DNA of 64,000 bases, taken from JACVRM01 sp963817375. GTDB taxonomy: Bacteria > Actinomycetota > Thermoleophilia > Gaiellales > Gaiellaceae. Made by a program: the position numbers and the translations under genes. Below the pieces are notes generated by a model, which saw nothing but the letters and a program-made list of their open reading frames with translations, was not told the origin of the DNA and did not search any database. Position 1 is the stretch's first letter; the number at the start of each line of letters is the position of its first letter. Of the stretch, positions 61,651 to 64,000 are shown piece after piece. The stretch spans positions 1 through 64,000 of the forward strand of contig CAWFOB010000006.1 of the NCBI GenBank assembly GCA_963817375.1. The letters run 5' to 3'.

Positions 61651-61666
61651 AGTGGTCTAGACCGCT
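61651..61666. promoter_or_regulatory. Palindrome upstream of the methyltransferase gene
   Basis: AGTGGTCTAGACCGCT contains the perfect 10-bp palindrome GGTCTAGACC and is symmetrical over 16 bp except for one pair. It lies between divergent starts (methyltransferase at 61636, repeat protein at 61724). A TTGACA at 61686 faces the repeat protein, but I see no convincing -10 at the right distance. Confidence 0.4.
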
Positions 61667-61723
61667 TAACAATCCTTCCGCTTTCTTGACAGCTGCCTTA
61701 CAGAGCCCGGGTACCACTGAACT

Positions 61724-63494
61724 GTGATTCGCGCTCTCTTCGCCATCGCGACCGCCGCGCTGATCGTCTCGGTCGCCCCCGCGGCCGGCGCGAATCCGAG
61801 CGCCACAACCGGCCCCGTGACCGCCGTCGGGCCCACGACCGCCACCATCACCGGGAGCGTCAACCCGAACGGCACGGCGACCAGCTGGTACGTCGAGTAC
61901 GGCAAGACCACGAGCTACGGCTCGAAGAGCGCCTCCACGAGCGTCGGGGCGGGCACGTCGGCGGTCGCCGTATCGGCCGACGTCACGGGCCTCGCCGCCG
62001 GAACGACGTACCACTACCGCGTCGTCGCCACGAACACCTCGGGCACGGCCCGCGGCGCCGACGGCACGTTCAGCACCTCGTCCGCCCCGAGCGTCTCCAC
62101 GGGCAGCGGCGAGTGGCGTGACGCTCACTACCGCGACGCTCGCCGGCACGGTGAACCCGAACAGCCGCGTGACGTCCTGGTACTTCGAGTACGGGACGAG
62201 CACGAGCTACGGGACGAAGACGGCGGCCAAGAGCGCCGGCTCCGGCTCGGCCTCGGTCGCCGTCTCCGTGGCGCTCACGGGCCTTGCGACCGGCAAGACG
62301 TTCCACTACCGGCTCGTCGCGTCCAGCGACGCCGGCACGAGCCGCGGCGCCGACAAGACGTTCACGACGACGGGCGCGCCCGCGGTCGTCACCGGCTCGG
62401 TGAGCTCGATCACGTTCACGTCGGCGACGCTGAAAGGCACCGTCAACCCGAACGGCGTCGCGACGAACTGGTACTTCGAGTACGGCACCAGCACCGGCTA
62501 CGGGACGAAGACCGCCGCCAAGAGCGCGGGGTCCGGGACGAAGGCGGTGGCAGAGTCGGCGTCGATCACCGGCCTGAAGGCCGGGACGACGTACCACTAC
62601 CGCCTCGTCGCCTCGAGCCCGTCGGGGACGACCGCCGGGCACGACCGCACCTTCAGCACGGCCGGCGCTCCGGTCGCGCGCACGGGCGCGGCGCAGGCGG
62701 TCGGGCCGTCGACGGCGCAGCTCACCGGGACGGTGGACGCGCGCGGAAGGCACACCACCTGGTACTTCGAGTACGGCGAGAGCACCTTCTACGGCGCGAA
62801 GACGCCGGCGAAGAGCGGCGGGTCCGCGTTTGGTGCCAAGACCGTCACCGCGAGCATCTCCGGCCTGAGGCCGAGCACGACGTACCACTTCCGCGTCGTG
62901 GCGACGAACGACGCCGGGACGAGCCGCGGCGCCGACGTCACCTTCGCGACCGCCGGTGTCACGATCACGGCCACGACGCAGGCCGCGACGTACGGCAGCT
63001 CCGTGCTGCTCTCCGGCCTCGTGCCGGTCAAGAAGCAGGGCGAGGTCGTCACCGTCTACGCCCAGGACTACGGGCAGGGCTCGCCCAGGCTGATCGGCAC
63101 GGTGCTGACCAATGCCATCGGCGCGTGGAGCTTCGCGGTGAAGCCCACCGTCATGACCTCGTACCAGGCGAGCTGGCTCAGCGGCGTCAGCCAGCCGACC
63201 GTGGTCGGCGTGCGGCCCGCGATCTCGCTGAAGCGCGTTGGCACGACCCGGTTCACGACGCGCGTCGTCGCCGGCCACGCGTTCGCGCGCCGCACCGTCA
63301 AGGTGCAGCGCCAGACGAAAGCCGGTACCTGGGTGACGGTCAAGCAGGTCCGGCTCGGGGCGCGCTCGTCCGCCGTCTTCCGCGTCACGCTGCCGCGGGG
63401 AACGTCGCACATCCGCATCGCGATGAGCGTGAACCAGTCCGGCGCCGGCTACCTCGCCGGCTTCAGCCGGACGATCGCCGTCACGCGTCGCTAG
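61724..63494 (+). CDS. Secreted fibronectin-type-III-like repeat protein, one +1 shift
   Basis: About 589 residues when repaired. A signal peptide (IRALFAIATAALIVSVAPAA) is followed by four repeats of about 90 residues, each containing SVNPNGTATSWYVEYG-like and GLAAGTTYHYRVVATN-like strands. A C-terminal Ig-like region of about 180 residues then follows. These are typical of extracellular adhesion or wall proteins. The frame breaks at 62111 between repeats 1 and 2. Dropping one G there gives TGSGSGVTLTT, matching the other repeats. The start is GTG 61724. The stop lies inside the first of two hairpins. Confidence 0.8.
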
Positions 63495-63510
63495 TGGCTG
63501 TCCGCCACTA
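63492..63510 (+). terminator. First hairpin of a tandem pair, spanning the stop codon
   Basis: TAGTGGC and GCCACTA form a perfect 7-bp stem with loop TGTCC. The TAG stop of the repeat protein is the first three bases of the stem. It abuts a longer hairpin with the same core sequence. Confidence 0.5.
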
Positions 63511-63538
63511 ACGCTAGTGGCTGTCAGCCACTAGCGTT
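63510..63538 (+). terminator. Second, longer hairpin of the tandem pair
   Basis: AACGCTAGTGGCT and AGCCACTAGCGTT form a perfect 13-bp stem with loop GTC, followed by a short palindrome GTCAG-CA-CTGAC. It shares the core TAGTGGCTGTC with the first hairpin, so the pair looks like a duplicated palindromic unit serving as terminator or 3'-end barrier. Confidence 0.6.
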
Positions 63539-63606
63539 GTCAGCACTGACGGCGGATCCCTCGGACGAGCGATGGCGGCCGGCGGGATTCCGGCGACATC
63601 TACTCC

Positions 63607-64000
63607 GTGCGCATTCGTCTTCTCGTGCCCGCACTCTCCGCACTCGTGCTCCTCGCCGGCGCTGCGGTCGCCTCGCCGGCGTCGACACCGGCGACCTGCA
63701 CGGCCGCCCAGAAGGCGCAGCGCCGGGCGGCGCTGACGGCATTCCAGAAGCGCATGCCGGCGGCGAAGAAGGCGTACTTCGGGCACCACAGGAGCGCGAA
63801 GCTGCGGAAGGCGTTCGTCGCACGCCAGCAGGCGCGGCTGAAGGCGCTCACGCTGGGCGCCTCGTGCACGGCCCCCGCGTCGACGAATCCTGACGCCGCG
63901 CGCATGGACCTGCTCGTGAAGTACGCCGGGCAGATGAAGGCGCTGACATTCGATCCCGAGACGAGCGACGCGGCGGACGAGGCGATCGGCACCCTTGCGC
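63607..64000 (+). CDS. Secreted protein of unknown function (partial, runs off the window)
   Basis: A GTG-initiated frame open to the window end (131 codons). It begins with a signal peptide (RIRLLVPALSALVLLAGAAV), then basic helical sequence rich in Ala/Lys/Arg (AQRRAALTAFQKRMPAAKKAYF). Two Cys lie in the mature part so far (PATCTA and GASCTA). There is no recognisable domain. It is preceded by the tandem hairpins that end the repeat-protein gene. Confidence 0.6.
   Translation, partial: MRIRLLVPALSALVLLAGAAVASPASTPATCTAAQKAQRRAALTAFQKRMPAAKKAYFGHHRSAKLRKAFVARQQARLKALTLGASCTAPASTNPDAARMDLLVKYAGQMKALTFDPETSDAADEAIGTLA

Noticed and set aside
61686..61717. TTGACA with TACCAC as a promoter for the repeat protein.
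   Set aside because: The spacer would be 20 bp and the -10 is poor. A promoter may be there, but this pair does not support it.

Overview
The window is high-GC, gene-dense DNA with many GTG starts, short or overlapping gene junctions, and a mix of two-component kinases, a Ser/Thr kinase with an FHA partner, PspC proteins, a fused NhaA-DsbA antiporter and a GAF kinase resembling mycobacterial DevS/DosT. This points to a free-living actinobacterium, perhaps of the Thermoleophilia (Gaiellales or Solirubrobacterales). That placement is inference, because no rRNA or marker gene is present. I see about 60 protein genes and three tRNAs (Lys-UUU, Glu-UUC, Val-UAC). I see no insertion sequence, prophage or CRISPR array.

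Layout. 0.1-3.8 kb: a flippase-like membrane protein, then an overlapping PspC envelope-stress module (PspC-toastrack protein, PspC-histidine kinase, NarL-type regulator). 3.8-9.8 kb: a small secreted protein, a thioredoxin-fold/GNAT fusion, a minus-strand operon (SCP2 protein, glycogen-debranching-like enzyme, DyP peroxidase) and a secreted glycosidase-like protein. 9.9-20.6 kb: aldo/keto reductase, L,D-transpeptidase, thioesterase, NhaA-DsbA fusion, CRP/thioredoxin-reductase-like fusion, a cyclase-ATPase-TPR regulator, a truncated quinone oxidoreductase and a secreted TIM-barrel protein. 20.8-28.9 kb: a polysaccharide or glycolipid locus (processive GT2, two tandemly duplicated GT-C-like membrane proteins, a GtrB-like transferase, a methyltransferase and an epimerase).

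29.0-36.4 kb: a reactive-sulfur island. An ArsR repressor is divergent from an eight-gene operon (MMPL transporter, monothiol glutaredoxin, DUF302, thioredoxin, OsmC, SQR-like flavoprotein, TusE/DsrC, DsrE2), and a second SQR-like flavoprotein lies beyond the repressor. These genes plausibly sense, oxidise and relay sulfane sulfur. 36.6-42.3 kb: AspT-like transporter, DevS-like two-GAF kinase, glutaminyl-tRNA synthetase, ACT protein and tRNA-Lys. 42.3-49.8 kb: kelch-type secreted protein, FHA/winged-helix regulator coupled to a Ser/Thr kinase, Thr/Pro-rich secreted protein, PAS kinase and a second glycosidase-like protein. 49.8-64 kb: methyltransferases, a GNAT enzyme, an amino-acid oxidase/aminotransferase pair with its XRE-cupin regulator, a MazEF-type toxin-antitoxin pair, tRNA-Glu and tRNA-Val, CoA-transferase and VOC genes, small secreted proteins, a fibronectin-like repeat protein and a gene cut off by the window end.

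One caution affects the whole reading. Four genes (SQR, glnS, the Ser/Thr kinase and the fibronectin-like protein) are broken by eight single-base shifts. All eight can be explained as +1 insertions, a pattern more like residual sequencing error than decay. Several starts also look non-canonical (ATT, CTG) and are argued from Shine-Dalgarno spacing, signal-peptide shape or family N termini.
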